From Planctomycetota bacterium (lineage in GTDB: Bacteria > Planctomycetota > UBA1135 > UBA2386), in the NCBI GenBank assembly GCA_016794425.1, contig JAEUHR010000003.1, forward strand, positions 186,001 through 250,000: a DNA stretch of 64,000 nucleotides, given 5' to 3'. A program made the position numbers and the translations under genes. Positions 1-11,793 of this stretch are shown here, one piece after another. How positions within the stretch are numbered: the stretch's first letter is position 1; every line of letters starts with the position of its first letter. Below the pieces are notes generated by a model that worked only from the letters and a program-made list of their open reading frames with translations, was not told where the DNA came from and searched no databases.

Positions 1-1
1 G

Positions 2-606
2 CTGGAGGACTTCCGTGAGCCGGAGACGCCGCGCGACAAGCGCACGCAGAAGCGGCTGTCGACGGTCGAGGCCGAGGTCCGGCGGCTGCAGAAGATCCTC
101 GAGGAGTTCCTCGGCTTCGCGCGCGCGCCGGAACCCAAGCTGGTCCCGGTCGACCTGAACGCGAAGCTGCAGGCGCTGGTGGAGTTCCAGGAGCCGGAGC
201 TGCGCGAACTCGGCATCTCGCTGCGCTTCTTCGCCGGCGCCGACGTCGACTCGGTGCCGCTCGACTGGGACCACATGCAGGCGGCGCTGGTCAACCTGCT
301 GCGCAACGCCAAGGACGCGACGCCGGCGGGCGGCGAGATCCTGATCTCGACCGTGCGGGACGGTGGCCACGTGACGATCCGCGTCACCGACACCGGCGCC
401 GGCATGACTCCCGAGGTGCAGGCGCGCGTGTTCGAGCCGTACTTCAGCACCAAGCGCAGCGGCACCGGCCTCGGGCTGCCGACCGTGCGCCGCGTCGTCG
501 AGGAGCACGGCGGCACGCTGACGCTGCAGTCCGAGGTCGGCAAGGGCACGCAGTTCTCGCTGCGGCTGCCGGCCGGCCGCGACGGCGCCGCGGCGGAGAA
601 CGGGGC

Positions 607-610
<4 letters not shown>
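2..610 (+). CDS. sensor histidine kinase, C-terminal part
   Basis: The frame is open from the window edge, so the N-terminus (sensor part and phosphoacceptor His) lies outside. What remains is a helical stretch of dimerisation-helix type followed by a complete HATPase domain. The N box reads NLLRNAKDA, the G1 box DTGAGM, and the F/G2 region YFSTKRSGTGLGL. It should autophosphorylate and pass phosphate to a response regulator. Its TGA overlaps the ATG of the next gene (ATGA), and that gene encodes an NtrC-type regulator, so the two form a translationally coupled two-component pair. The input signal cannot be told from this fragment. Confidence 0.9.
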
Positions 611-1959
<1,349 letters not shown>

Positions 1960-2011
1960 CCGCCGAGACCGTGGATGGCGGCCGGGCCGCTGCCTACAGT
2001 ACCCCGTCACC

Positions 2012-2995
2012 ATGACCGAACCCTCCGCCAAGCCGCCGGTCCAGGACGGCCTCGCGTTCGAGCGTCCGCTCAGCGACCTGCAGACCAAGATCGCCGAGCT
2101 GCGCAAGCTGAACTCGGGATCGCACCTCGAGCTGACCGGCGAGATCGAGCTGCTGGAAGAGCGCCTGCGGCGGCAGACCGCGGAGGTCTATGCGCAGCTG
2201 TCGCCGTGGGAGCGGGTCAACGTGGCGCGCCACGCCGACCGGCCGATGACCTCGGACTACGTGCAGCTGATGCTCGACGACTTCGTCGAGCTGCACGGCG
2301 ATCGGGTGTTCGGCGAGGACCGGGCGATCGTGACCGGCCTCGCGACGATGGGTTCGACGCGCTTCCTGCTGGTCGGCCACCGCAAGGGCAAGACGGTCAA
2401 GGACCGCCTCGCGTGCAACTTCGGCTGCGCGCACCCGGAGGGCTACCGCAAGGCGCTGCAGAAGATGCGGCTGGCCGAGAAGATGAAGCTGCCGATCGTG
2501 ACCTTCATCAACACGCCGGGGGCCTATCCGGGCATCGGCGCCGAAGAGCGCGGTCAGGCCGCGGCGATCGCGCGCAACATCCTGGAGATGTTCGACCTGA
2601 AGGTGCCGATCGTCTGCCTCGTGATCGGCGAGGGTGGTTCCGGTGGCGCGCTCGGCATCGGTGTCGGCGACCGGGTCGGCATGCTCGAGAACAGCTACTA
2701 CTCGGTGATCTCGCCCGAGGGCTGCGCGGCGATCCTCTGGAAGAGCGGCGACAAGGCGCCCGAGGCGGCCGAAGCGCTGAAGCTGACCAGCAAGGACCTG
2801 CTGCGGCTCGGCCTCGTCGACAAGGTCATCGAGGAGCCGCTCGGTGGTGCGCATCGCGACCCGAAGGCGGCGGTCGACCGGGTCAAGGCGCAGGTGCTGG
2901 AGTGGCTCGACGAGCTGGGCCGGATCCCGCTGCCGGAGCTGCTGGAGCAGCGCTACCGGAAGTTCCGGAGCATGGGCACGCCGACCGCCGGCTGA
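2012..2995 (+). CDS. accA: acetyl-CoA carboxylase carboxyltransferase subunit alpha
   Basis: 327 aa from the ATG at 2012, close to the usual 315-325 aa for AccA. The frame is open further upstream but runs into the preceding regulator gene. AccA pairs with AccD to move the carboxyl group from carboxybiotin-BCCP to acetyl-CoA, the committed step of fatty-acid synthesis. Diagnostic segments are the N-terminal helix LQTKIAELRKLNSGS, the crotonase-like core ending TFINTPGAYPG, and the glycine-rich GEGGSGGALGIG. There is no Shine-Dalgarno. A -10-like TACAGT at 1995-2000 sits only 11 nt before the ATG, so the transcript may have almost no leader. accD is not in the window. Confidence 0.97.
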   Translation: MTEPSAKPPVQDGLAFERPLSDLQTKIAELRKLNSGSHLELTGEIELLEERLRRQTAEVYAQLSPWERVNVARHADRPMTSDYVQLMLDDFVELHGDRVFGEDRAIVTGLATMGSTRFLLVGHRKGKTVKDRLACNFGCAHPEGYRKALQKMRLAEKMKLPIVTFINTPGAYPGIGAEERGQAAAIARNILEMFDLKVPIVCLVIGEGGSGGALGIGVGDRVGMLENSYYSVISPEGCAAILWKSGDKAPEAAEALKLTSKDLLRLGLVDKVIEEPLGGAHRDPKAAVDRVKAQVLEWLDELGRIPLPELLEQRYRKFRSMGTPTAG

Positions 2996-3114
2996 ACGGT
3001 CGCGTGGCCGCGCCGGGTTCTCGCCGCGAGCGCAGGCCGGGATCTTCGCCCGTTCATGTGGCCGGCCCTGTACATGGCCGCCGAGCGCCGTAGAGTGCCG
3101 CAACCGAACGCCGC

Positions 3115-3792
3115 ATGATGCGCCCCGAACCAGACCGCCGGACCCCTGCCGCCGAGTCGCACGTCAGCCTGCCGGCCGGGCTGCCGACCGAGATCGCCAC
3201 CCTGGCCGCTGCGGCCCACGTCAGCGACGCGGAACTCGTGCGCCGCACGCTGGCGGGCCAGCACGACCCGTTCGCGGCGCTGGTGGCGCGCTACCAGAAG
3301 CGGGCCTTCTGGATCGCCTTCCACGTGCTCGGCAGCAGCGAGGACGCGCGCGACGTGACGCAGGAGGCGTTCGTGCGCCTGTTCCGGTCGCTCGAGCGCT
3401 ACGACTTCACGCGCAGCTTCTACACGTGGTTCTACCGGATCGTGATGAACCTCGCGATCGACCTGCTGCGCAAGCACCGCAGCGCCCCGGCGCGGCCGAT
3501 CGAGGAGCTGCTGCCGTCGTTGCCAGACGAGCGTGAGGCGCAGGGGGACCGGACGCTGGAGCGCACCGAGCAGGACGCGATGGTCTGGCGGGTGCTGGAG
3601 CACCTGGACACGAAGTTCCGCGCCGTGCTGGTGCTGCGCGACATCCACGGCCTCAGCTGCCGCGAAATCGCGCCGATCCTGCGCGTGACGCACGCGACCG
3701 CGCGCTGGCGGCTGCACCGCGGTCGGCAGTTGTTCCGCGACCAGTGGGAGCGGCTCGAACGCGGCGGTGCCACTCTGGGGGGGGAACGATGA
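3115..3792 (+). CDS. ECF-type RNA polymerase sigma factor
   Basis: 225 aa. Sigma region 2 spans about 40-110 (DPFAALVARYQKRAFWIAF, then EDARDVTQEAFVRLF and the tryptophan-containing FYTWFYRIVMNLAIDLLRK). Region 4 spans about 160-210 (VLVLRDIHGLSCREIAPIL and the HTH ending ARWRLHRGRQLF). Regions 1.1 and 3 are absent, as expected for the ECF group. The start is one of two adjacent ATGs (3115 or 3118). A TAGAGT hexamer lies at 3091-3096. The TGA overlaps the ATG of a zinc-finger anti-sigma gene, giving the classical sigma/anti-sigma pair that responds to an envelope signal. Confidence 0.93.
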   Translation: MMRPEPDRRTPAAESHVSLPAGLPTEIATLAAAAHVSDAELVRRTLAGQHDPFAALVARYQKRAFWIAFHVLGSSEDARDVTQEAFVRLFRSLERYDFTRSFYTWFYRIVMNLAIDLLRKHRSAPARPIEELLPSLPDEREAQGDRTLERTEQDAMVWRVLEHLDTKFRAVLVLRDIHGLSCREIAPILRVTHATARWRLHRGRQLFRDQWERLERGGATLGGER

Positions 3793-4391
3793 GCTCGTGC
3801 CGGACGATCCGCCGGCAGCTGCCGTTGTTCGTCGGCGGCGATCTGGCCGTGCCGGCGGCCGCCGACGTGCGCGAGCACCTGCGTGGCTGCCAGGCCTGTC
3901 GCCGCGAGGCCGCCGGTCTGCAGCAACCACTGCTGCGCCTGCGGGAGGTCGAGCCTGCGGTCGGCGACGAGGCGATGTTCACGGCCATGCAGCAGGCGAT
4001 CGTCGCGCGCGTCGCCGGTGCGGCAGCCGGTTCGGTGCGGCCGGTGGGCCGCCCGCTGGCGCGGCCGTGGCTGGTCGGTGCCGCGGCTGCGGCGCTGGTT
4101 TCGTTCCTGGTCGGCTGGGGATGGGTGCGGACCCACGAACGGCCGTCGGCGCTGCAGCGGCCGCCGATCGCGATGCCGGTCGGCCACGGCGACACCGAGC
4201 TGGCGGTTCCGTACGCGGGCGACCGGGTGCCGCTGCGCCTCCTGGGCGACGAGCCGGGCAGCAGCAGCACGCAAGGGCCGGGCATGTTGGGACGCTGGCG
4301 GCTGCGGTCGCTGGTGGAGACGCCGGTGGAGCCGGGTGAGCCGATGGCACCGGTGCCCGTGGCGCCGACGGCCGAGCCGCAGCCGCGCTGA
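3789..4391 (+). CDS. membrane-anchored zinc-finger anti-sigma factor
   Basis: 200 aa from the ATG at 3789, which overlaps the sigma-factor stop. The N-terminus carries an anti-sigma zinc motif, His30-x3-Cys34-x2-Cys37, with a further Cys4. One hydrophobic span (WLVGAAAAALVSFLVGWGWV, about 95-115) anchors it in the inner membrane, followed by an extracytoplasmic tail of roughly 85 residues with no recognisable domain. The expected role is to hold the upstream sigma factor inactive until a signal releases it. The identity of the signal cannot be read from the sequence. Confidence 0.85.
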   Translation: MSSCRTIRRQLPLFVGGDLAVPAAADVREHLRGCQACRREAAGLQQPLLRLREVEPAVGDEAMFTAMQQAIVARVAGAAAGSVRPVGRPLARPWLVGAAAAALVSFLVGWGWVRTHERPSALQRPPIAMPVGHGDTELAVPYAGDRVPLRLLGDEPGSSSTQGPGMLGRWRLRSLVETPVEPGEPMAPVPVAPTAEPQPR

Positions 4392-4472
4392 CGGTCGGAG
4401 TCTTTCGCCGCCCGGCTCGTTCTGCGCGGCGCCCCGGCGGCCGGTCGATCGGCCGTGGGCGGAGACACGACG

Positions 4473-5666
4473 ATGAGCGAACTGCGAACGGCGGCTTTGG
4501 TCACGATCCTCGGGGCCCTCGGCCTCGCTCCCCTGATGGCGCAGGGCGACACCCCTGCCCCGAAGCCCGCGTCCGGCACCGAGGCCGAGGGCCGGCGTTC
4601 GGCCGAAGACCTGATCGGCGACCTCGGCGACGACAGCTTCCGCGCCCGGCTCGAGGCCGAACGCAGCCTGCGTGCGCTCGGCGAGGCGGCGCTGCCGGCG
4701 CTGCGCAAGGCGGCCGAGTCCAGCACCGACCACGAGGTGCAGTGGCGCGCGCGGCGCCTGATCCGGCAGATCGAGCGCGGCGACAGCCGCGGCCTCGTGC
4801 AGCGCGGCCAGGACGACGTGGCACGGCCGCGCACCGGCAGCCTGCCGCGCGACGGCCTGCAGGGCGACTTCGACCAGTTCTTCCGCGAGATGGAGCAGCG
4901 CTTCGGCCTCGACATCCCGCGGGCGCGCTTCTTCCACGACGACTTCTTCCGCGACCTGCAGGAGCAGATGCAGGCCACGCCCGGCGCATCGCGCGGCATG
5001 TCGATGCAGATTGGCCCGGACGGTGCGGTGCGCGTCGAGATCGAAGAGACCGACGCCGAGGGCAAGTCGGAGCAGAAGGTCTACGAGGCGCCCGACATGG
5101 AGTCGTTCCGCGCCCAGTATCCCGACGTGCTCGAGCGCGGCGGGCTCGGCGGCATCGGCCTGCGCCTGTGGTCCGACGTGGATCCGATGGCGCAGCCGTT
5201 CCTGCGGCTCCAGCGCGGTATGGCGCCGCTCGGGGGCCGGCCGCAGCCGGGCTTCGAACTGCTGCAGCCGGTGCCGGCGCCCGACCTCGCGAACCGGCTC
5301 GGCGTCAGCGTGCGGCCGGAGATCCCAGCCGAGCTGCGCGAGCACCTCGAGCTGGCAGACGGCCAGGGCCTGATGGTGCAGGGCGTGGCCGAAGGCTCGC
5401 TGGCCAGCGAACTGGGTCTGCGGGTCGGTGACATCGTGCTGCGCGTCGGTGGCGAGGCGGTCGGCGCCCCGGCCGATGTGCAGGCCGCGCTGGCCAGGAT
5501 CGCGGCCGGCGACGAGGTCGCGGTCACGTTCCTGCGCAAGGGTTCGGAGCAGGTCGCCAAGGCCAAGAAGCCGCAACCGCCCGCGCAACAGGACGCCGCG
5601 CCGGTGCCGGGAGGCAAGCAGCTGCAGCGGCGGCACGGCGCCGACGACGGCGCCAAGGTGCGCTGA
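4473..5666 (+). CDS. secreted PDZ-domain protein with HEAT-like N-terminal part
   Basis: 397 aa. The ATG at 4473 is preferred over a GTG at 4455 because GGAG sits at 4461-4464. A signal peptide covers about 1-24 (TAALVTILGALGLAPLMAQ). Residues about 45-105 look like an alpha-helical HEAT-type repeat (RSLRALGEAALPALRKAAE). A charged, low-complexity middle follows, and a PDZ domain closes the protein (GLMVQGVAEGSLASELGLRVGD). No Ser-His-Asp protease domain is visible, so this is not a DegP-type protease. Lying directly behind the sigma/anti-sigma pair, it may be their target or a sensor that binds peptide C-termini in the periplasm; both are inference. Confidence 0.75.
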   Translation: MSELRTAALVTILGALGLAPLMAQGDTPAPKPASGTEAEGRRSAEDLIGDLGDDSFRARLEAERSLRALGEAALPALRKAAESSTDHEVQWRARRLIRQIERGDSRGLVQRGQDDVARPRTGSLPRDGLQGDFDQFFREMEQRFGLDIPRARFFHDDFFRDLQEQMQATPGASRGMSMQIGPDGAVRVEIEETDAEGKSEQKVYEAPDMESFRAQYPDVLERGGLGGIGLRLWSDVDPMAQPFLRLQRGMAPLGGRPQPGFELLQPVPAPDLANRLGVSVRPEIPAELREHLELADGQGLMVQGVAEGSLASELGLRVGDIVLRVGGEAVGAPADVQAALARIAAGDEVAVTFLRKGSEQVAKAKKPQPPAQQDAAPVPGGKQLQRRHGADDGAKVR

Positions 5667-5672
5667 AACGGC

Positions 5673-6755
5673 TCAGCCTGCGGGCGGTGCGGCCGCGGCG
5701 CGCAGCCGCAGCTGGCCGCACGCCGCCGAACGGTCGGCGCCGCGCTGCCGGCGCACGGTGACGTTGAGGCCACCGCGGCGCAGCGCGTCGGCGAACGCGT
5801 CGACGCGGGCCTTCGCCGGTCGCCGCAGTCCGCGGGCGGCGGCCAGTTCCTCGACCGGGTTCCACGGGATCAGGTTGACCGTGCACGGCAGGGCGCCGAG
5901 CACCTCGACCATCGCCACCGCGTCCTGCGGCCGGTCGTTGCGGCCTTCCAGCAGCACCACCTCGTAGGTGACTTCGCGGCCCTTGCGGCCGAAGTAGCGG
6001 TGCGCCGCCTCGACGATCTCTCGCACCGGCGCCGAACTGGTCGGCACGAGTTCCCGGCGCAGCGCGTCGTCGGCCGCGTGCAGCGACACGGCGAGGTTGT
6101 AGGCCGGGTCGGCGGCTGCGAACCGCTCCATCTGCCGCGGGTAGCCCGACGTGCTGACCGTGATGCGGCGCGCGCCCATGTCGATGCCGTCGGCGTCGTG
6201 GATGCGCTGCAGTGCCGGCAGCAGCGCGTCGAGGTTCAGCAGCGGTTCGCCCATGCCCATGACGACCAGGTTGGTGAGCCGCCGCGCCGCGCCGAGGCGC
6301 CGGCGCGCGACCAGGACCTGCTCGACGATCTCGCCGGCCGTGAGGTTGCGCTTCACGCCGGCCATGCCCGAGGCGCAGAAGATGCATGCGACCGGGCAGC
6401 CGACCTGCGTCGAGACACACAGCGTCGTGCGTTCGCCGTCGGGGATCACCACGCATTCGACCGTCTCGGCGTCCCGCAACCGCAGCAGCAGCTTCTCGGT
6501 GCCGTCGTCGGCCAGGTCGGCCTTTGCCACCGTGGCGCCGCGCAGCGGATGGCGTTCGGCCAGCGCGGTGCGCAGTTGCGCCGGCACATTGCCCATCTGG
6601 GCGTAGTCGTCGACGCCGTGGCGCCAGAGCCAGTGCAGGACCTGGCGCGCCTGGAACGGTTTGCCGCCGCACGCGACGACGGCCGCAGTCACTTCGGCAT
6701 CGGTCAGGTCGGTCAGCGGCAGCCTGGCGGCGCCGTCGGCGCGGGGGGCGTCCAC
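5673..6755 (-). CDS. rlmN: dual-specificity 23S rRNA/tRNA adenine C2 methyltransferase (radical SAM)
   Basis: 360 aa from a GTG start. The radical-SAM cluster motif is CPVACIFC (Cys120, Cys124, Cys127). Both cysteines needed for the RlmN methyl-transfer mechanism are present: Cys113 in TLCVSTQ and the C-terminal Cys in GADRSAACGQL. The enzyme makes 2-methyladenosine in 23S rRNA (A2503) and in some tRNAs. The gene follows clpX by six bases on the same strand, so the two are probably co-transcribed, and it converges with the PDZ gene. Confidence 0.96.
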   Translation of the reverse strand: MDAPRADGAARLPLTDLTDAEVTAAVVACGGKPFQARQVLHWLWRHGVDDYAQMGNVPAQLRTALAERHPLRGATVAKADLADDGTEKLLLRLRDAETVECVVIPDGERTTLCVSTQVGCPVACIFCASGMAGVKRNLTAGEIVEQVLVARRRLGAARRLTNLVVMGMGEPLLNLDALLPALQRIHDADGIDMGARRITVSTSGYPRQMERFAAADPAYNLAVSLHAADDALRRELVPTSSAPVREIVEAAHRYFGRKGREVTYEVVLLEGRNDRPQDAVAMVEVLGALPCTVNLIPWNPVEELAAARGLRRPAKARVDAFADALRRGGLNVTVRRQRGADRSAACGQLRLRAAAAPPAG

Positions 6756-6761
6756 CGTCGC

Positions 6762-8069
<1,308 letters not shown>

Positions 8070-8164
8070 CTACCTGCCTGCGTCTCAGAGTCTCGGTTCG
8101 CGTTCGGGCCGAGTGCCCGAAGCGGCTGCAATCCTAGCAGAACCGAACCGCCGGCGCTGCGCCG

Positions 8165-8764
8165 TCACTTGCTGGTCTGCACGATCTCGTCGATCAGGCC
8201 GTAGGCCTTGGCCTCGGCCGGACCCATGAAGAAGTCGCGGTCGCTGTCCTTGCTGACCTGGTCCGGCGACTTGCCACAGTGGCTGCCCAGGATGTCGCTG
8301 AGCGTCTGCTTCAGGCGCAGGATCTCGTCGGCCTGGATCGAGATGTCGACCGCGGTGCCGCCGACGCCGCCCCACGGCTGGTGGATCATGATGCGCGAGT
8401 GCGGCAGTGCGTGGCGCTTGCCCTTCGTGCCGGCGGCCAGCAGCACCGCGCCCATCGAGGCGGCCTGGCCGATGCAGTAGGTGGCGACCGGGCACTGCAC
8501 GAACTGGATCGTGTCGTAGATCGCGAGGCCGGCGGTCACGCTGCCGCCCGGCGTGTTCAGGAACAGGTTGATGTCCTGGCTCTTGTTCTCCTTCTGCAGG
8601 AACAGGAGCTGGGCGATCACCGAGTTCGCGACACCGTCGTCGATCGGCGAGCCGATGAAGACGATGCGGTCTTCGAGCAGCCGGCTGTAGATGTCGTACT
8701 GGCGCTCGCCGCGCCCGGTCTTCTCGATGACGAACGGGATGATGTAGTCGTTGGCGATGCTCAT
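8165..8764 (-). CDS. clpP: ATP-dependent Clp protease proteolytic subunit
   Basis: 199 aa from the ATG at 8764. The frame is open further upstream into the intergenic region, but family length and the N-terminus [14 protein letters not shown] support this start. The catalytic triad is visible: Ser103 in GQAASMGA, His128 in IMIHQP, and Asp at about 177 in DSDRDFF. It forms the tetradecameric serine-protease barrel docked to ClpX, whose gene follows after about 95 bases. Transcription probably comes from the tig promoter upstream. Confidence 0.97.
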   Translation of the reverse strand: MSIANDYIIPFVIEKTGRGERQYDIYSRLLEDRIVFIGSPIDDGVANSVIAQLLFLQKENKSQDINLFLNTPGGSVTAGLAIYDTIQFVQCPVATYCIGQAASMGAVLLAAGTKGKRHALPHSRIMIHQPWGGVGGTAVDISIQADEILRLKQTLSDILGSHCGKSPDQVSKDSDRDFFMGPAEAKAYGLIDEIVQTSK

Positions 8765-8853
8765 GGGCTCGACGCTCCACTGGGGTCGATCGGGTCGCCC
8801 GGGGCCGCCGGGCACCTTGCCGGCGCCGACGGCGGCACTCGCCGCGACTTCGA

Positions 8854-10167
8854 TCAACTGCCCTTCTTATCGACGATCCTGGCGTTCTCTCTGAGGAAAT
8901 TGCGGACCTTGCGCTCCAGCAGTCCCAGCCGCAGTTCCCCGAGCCGCTTGTCCTGCTCCAGGTGCTCGCGGACCTGCGCCGCGGTGATCTGACGCTCCTC
9001 GTTGCTGTTGGCAGCGGCGATCGCCTTGAGCTCCTGGTCCACGTCGGTCTCGGTGACGAACAGCTTCTGGCGCCGGGCGACCTCTTCGATCAGGAAGAAC
9101 AGGCGGACCCGACGCTGGGCGTCTTGTTGGGCCTCGGCGCGCGCTTCTTCCAGCTTCTTCTGCACCTCGTCGTCCTTGGCGCCGCCTTCGCGGAGCCGCT
9201 GCTCGAACGCCGCCAGCGCCGCGCGCTGCTGCTCCTCGACCAGCGACGGGGGCAGCGGGATGTCGTGCCGGTCCAGCAGCTGCTGCAGGCACTGTTCCTC
9301 CTGCCGCTGGCGCCCCAGGCGCTGCTTCTCGCCGGCGATGCGCTCGCGCAGGTCGGCCTGCACCGCGGCCAGGTCGGCGAAGCCGAGGTCCTTGGCCAGC
9401 GCGTCGTCGATCGGCGGTGCCATCACGCGCAGCACCTCGCGGACCGCGATGCGGACCGTGCCCTTCTGGCCGCGCACGGCCTCCTTCTCGAACGTCGGCG
9501 GGAACTGCAGCGCGATCTCGATCTGCTTGCCGGTGGTCGCACCCAGCAGGCCCTGCGACCAGGCCTCCTCGGTGATGCCGTGCATCGGCACGCGCGTGTT
9601 CAACTGGGCACCCTTGCGCTCGTGCACGGCCTTGCCGGCCTCGTCGACGAACGTCAGGTCGGCCTTGACGAAGTCGCCGTCGGCGACCGGCTGGTCGGTG
9701 GTCTGGATCGCGCGCTTGTGGTGGGCGACTTCCTTCAGCGCGTTCTCGACGTCGGTGTCGGTCGCCTCGGCGACGAACGACTCGGCCTCGAGGCCCTTGG
9801 TGTCCTTCAGTTCGAACTGCGGTCGCACGTCGATCTTGGCGACGAACTTCAGCTCGGTGCCGGGATGCACTTCGAGCTGCTCGAAGCCGTCGATCGCGAT
9901 GCGCCCGACCGGCGCCAGGTCCTTGCTGCGGCAGGCCTCGCCGAAGAAGCGGTTCAGCAGCTGTTCCTTGGCTTCGGCCAGGATGCTCTTGCCGAGGTGC
10001 TTCTGGATCATCGCGCGCGGCACCTTGCCGGGCCGGAAGCCCTTCATCTGCACCTGGCGCTGCGCCGACGCGTACATCTGTTCGAGGTGCTCGTCGACCT
10101 GGGTCGGCGGAACCGTGATGTAGAGGGAGCGGCTGCAGGGGCCGGTCTCGGCAACCTGGACTTCCAT
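8854..10167 (-). CDS. tig: trigger factor (ribosome-associated chaperone and peptidyl-prolyl isomerase)
   Basis: 437 aa from the ATG at 10167 (a GTG at 10185 would add six residues). The ribosome-binding domain carries the signature GFRPGKVP near residue 50. An FKBP-like PPIase domain follows in the middle (about 145-240), and a long helical C-terminal chaperone domain rich in Gln, Glu and Arg closes the protein. It binds ribosomal protein uL23 at the exit tunnel and shields nascent chains. It heads the tig-clpP-clpX-rlmN series. A good vegetative promoter, TTGACC-17-GATAGT, lies upstream at 10233-10261. Confidence 0.95.
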   Translation of the reverse strand: MEVQVAETGPCSRSLYITVPPTQVDEHLEQMYASAQRQVQMKGFRPGKVPRAMIQKHLGKSILAEAKEQLLNRFFGEACRSKDLAPVGRIAIDGFEQLEVHPGTELKFVAKIDVRPQFELKDTKGLEAESFVAEATDTDVENALKEVAHHKRAIQTTDQPVADGDFVKADLTFVDEAGKAVHERKGAQLNTRVPMHGITEEAWSQGLLGATTGKQIEIALQFPPTFEKEAVRGQKGTVRIAVREVLRVMAPPIDDALAKDLGFADLAAVQADLRERIAGEKQRLGRQRQEEQCLQQLLDRHDIPLPPSLVEEQQRAALAAFEQRLREGGAKDDEVQKKLEEARAEAQQDAQRRVRLFFLIEEVARRQKLFVTETDVDQELKAIAAANSNEERQITAAQVREHLEQDKRLGELRLGLLERKVRNFLRENARIVDKKGS

Positions 10168-10232
10168 GGCGGTCGTTGCGGGCACGGGGGTGGGGCGCCG
10201 GGGAGCCGGCGGTCACGGGGAAAAGGGCGAGC

Positions 10233-10261
10233 ACTATCACCCCGCGCCGTCCCGGGGTCAA
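10233..10261 (-). promoter_or_regulatory. vegetative-type promoter for tig-clpP-clpX-rlmN
   Basis: Read on the minus strand: -35 TTGACC (10256-10261), a 17-nt spacer, and -10 GATAGT (10233-10238). The predicted leader is about 55-60 nt and begins with a CTCGCCCTTTT tract that recurs ahead of two other genes. The call rests on resemblance to the housekeeping sigma consensus only. Confidence 0.6.
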
Positions 10262-10289
10262 CTGCACAGCGGGCCGCCACCCGCCGACG

Positions 10290-11594
10290 TCACTTCGGCG
10301 CCTCGTCCTTGGCCAGCTGCTGCAGGAAGGCGCGCACCTTGTCCTGCTGCAGCGTCTCGCGCACCACCGGGTCGTCGAGGCCGAGCAGCTCGATCTCGCC
10401 GACCGTCATGCCCGAGCTCTTCAGGGCCTTCAGCAGGTTGGCGGTCTTCTTGCGCCGCGCTTCGCTCTTGGCGATGCCGATCCAGGCGCGGCGCGTCATC
10501 GCCGGACCTTCGGTGTATTCGATGATCTTCTCGTAGTCGGCGATCGCGTCGCCGTAGTCCTCGATCGCGAACGACAGGTTGGCGCGCTGCTCGTAGAGCC
10601 CCGGCTCGCGCTTGCGCTGCGGCCGGCGCAGCTGGTCGTTCAGCGTGCGCTGCAGCTTGGTGACGCCCTGCCGGTCGCCGAGCGCGCGCAGCGTCACCGC
10701 GGCCTGCACCGCCAGCGTCGTCGTGTCGCCCGAGTCGAGGATCTCGTGCATGCGGCGCGTGGTCGGTTCGTGGTCCTTCGGCGCGATCGTCGCGAGGCCT
10801 TGCACGAGCCGCAGCCGATCCTGCCAGTCGAGCTTCTCCGGATCGAGCAGCCACAGCAGGCCGCGCGCGACGCCGTCGTGTTCCTGCACGGCGGCGATGA
10901 AGTACTCGACGTACTGCGGCAGCAGGCGCGTGTCGCGTTCGGCGCCGAGCGCCTGCAGCACGAACTCGACGACCTGGCGTGGCCGCGCCGCGACGAGGTA
11001 GGCGAGCACCTCCTCGCGCAACTGGCGGTCGTTCGAGCCCAGCGCCGGCACGATCTTCGTGGCCGGTGCGGCTGCCCGCAGCAGGCGCAGCGAACGCACG
11101 ACGAGCCGTTTCTCCTCGCCGGTGGTCTGGTCGAGCAGGTCGGTCAGCACCAGCACCGATTGCGGCGTCCCCGCGTGGCCGAGCAGGCGGATGGCCTCGG
11201 GTCGCGCGATCTCGTGGTTGCCGCGCGCCATCTCGGCGAGCGCGTCGACGAACGACGCCGGGTCGAGCCGCTCGAGCACGCGGCGGCAGTTGCCGGCCAG
11301 GTTGCGCGCCGGCTCGCCGCCCGACGCGGGCTGCAGCTTCTCGAGCAGCAGCGGCACGAGGCCGTCGCCGATCGCAGCCGCCTCGGCGATCTTGCCGTCG
11401 AGGAACAGCTGGTTCTCCTGGTAGCCGAGCGCGAGGTCGGCCAGGAACGGCTCGAGCGCCGCGACCTGGCGCGGCCGGCTGCGTTCGGCGCGTTCGCGGC
11501 ACACCCGCGCCAGATCGCCGAGACCGACCTGGGCCGTGGCCGAGGGTGCGATGGCGAGGGTCAGGCACACGGCGAACGGCAACGGTGCGCGCAT
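10290..11594 (-). CDS. secreted HEAT-repeat protein of unknown function
   Basis: 434 aa. An N-terminal signal peptide (LPFAVCLTLAIAPSATA, cleavage about residue 21) is followed by alpha-helical repeats of HEAT type: LVPLLLEKL, PEAIRLLGHAG, VLVLTDLLD and LREEVLAYL. A tail (about 330-400) looks TPR-like (IEDYGDAIADYEKII). No enzyme motif is visible. Such repeats generally mediate protein binding. It is transcribed toward tig, but the tig promoter lies in the gap between them, so it is probably a separate unit. A -10-like TAGACT at 11601-11606 sits six bases before the ATG, suggesting a leaderless mRNA. Confidence 0.7.
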   Translation of the reverse strand: MRAPLPFAVCLTLAIAPSATAQVGLGDLARVCRERAERSRPRQVAALEPFLADLALGYQENQLFLDGKIAEAAAIGDGLVPLLLEKLQPASGGEPARNLAGNCRRVLERLDPASFVDALAEMARGNHEIARPEAIRLLGHAGTPQSVLVLTDLLDQTTGEEKRLVVRSLRLLRAAAPATKIVPALGSNDRQLREEVLAYLVAARPRQVVEFVLQALGAERDTRLLPQYVEYFIAAVQEHDGVARGLLWLLDPEKLDWQDRLRLVQGLATIAPKDHEPTTRRMHEILDSGDTTTLAVQAAVTLRALGDRQGVTKLQRTLNDQLRRPQRKREPGLYEQRANLSFAIEDYGDAIADYEKIIEYTEGPAMTRRAWIGIAKSEARRKKTANLLKALKSSGMTVGEIELLGLDDPVVRETLQQDKVRAFLQQLAKDEAPK

Positions 11595-11793
11595 GGTGGC
11601 AGTCTACGCGTGGTCCCCGGGCATTGAAGGGGGCAGCGGCCCGCGGCCGATGCAGGCGGCATGTGGACCTACGTGATCCGCCACCGCCTGCTGCTGCGGG
11701 CGATCTACGCGCGGTCGGTGCCGGACCGCGGCTGACCGCGGCGCCGCCGGCACCCCCTTGTGCTGCCGCCGCGGGCCGCTAAGCGAGTCGGGC
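11594..11793. other. intergenic region between divergent genes
   Basis: About 200 bases between the secreted HEAT gene (minus) and mnmG (plus). It holds the minus-strand promoter-like pair TTCAAT-16-TAGACT (11601-11628). A possible 24-codon reading frame on the plus strand (11661-11735) begins MWTYVIRHRLLLRA, with no Shine-Dalgarno. I see no clear promoter for mnmG. Confidence 0.4.

Noticed and set aside
4455..4472. GTG start for the PDZ protein
   Set aside because: The GGAG at 4461-4464 is correctly spaced for the ATG at 4473, and the signal peptide begins there.
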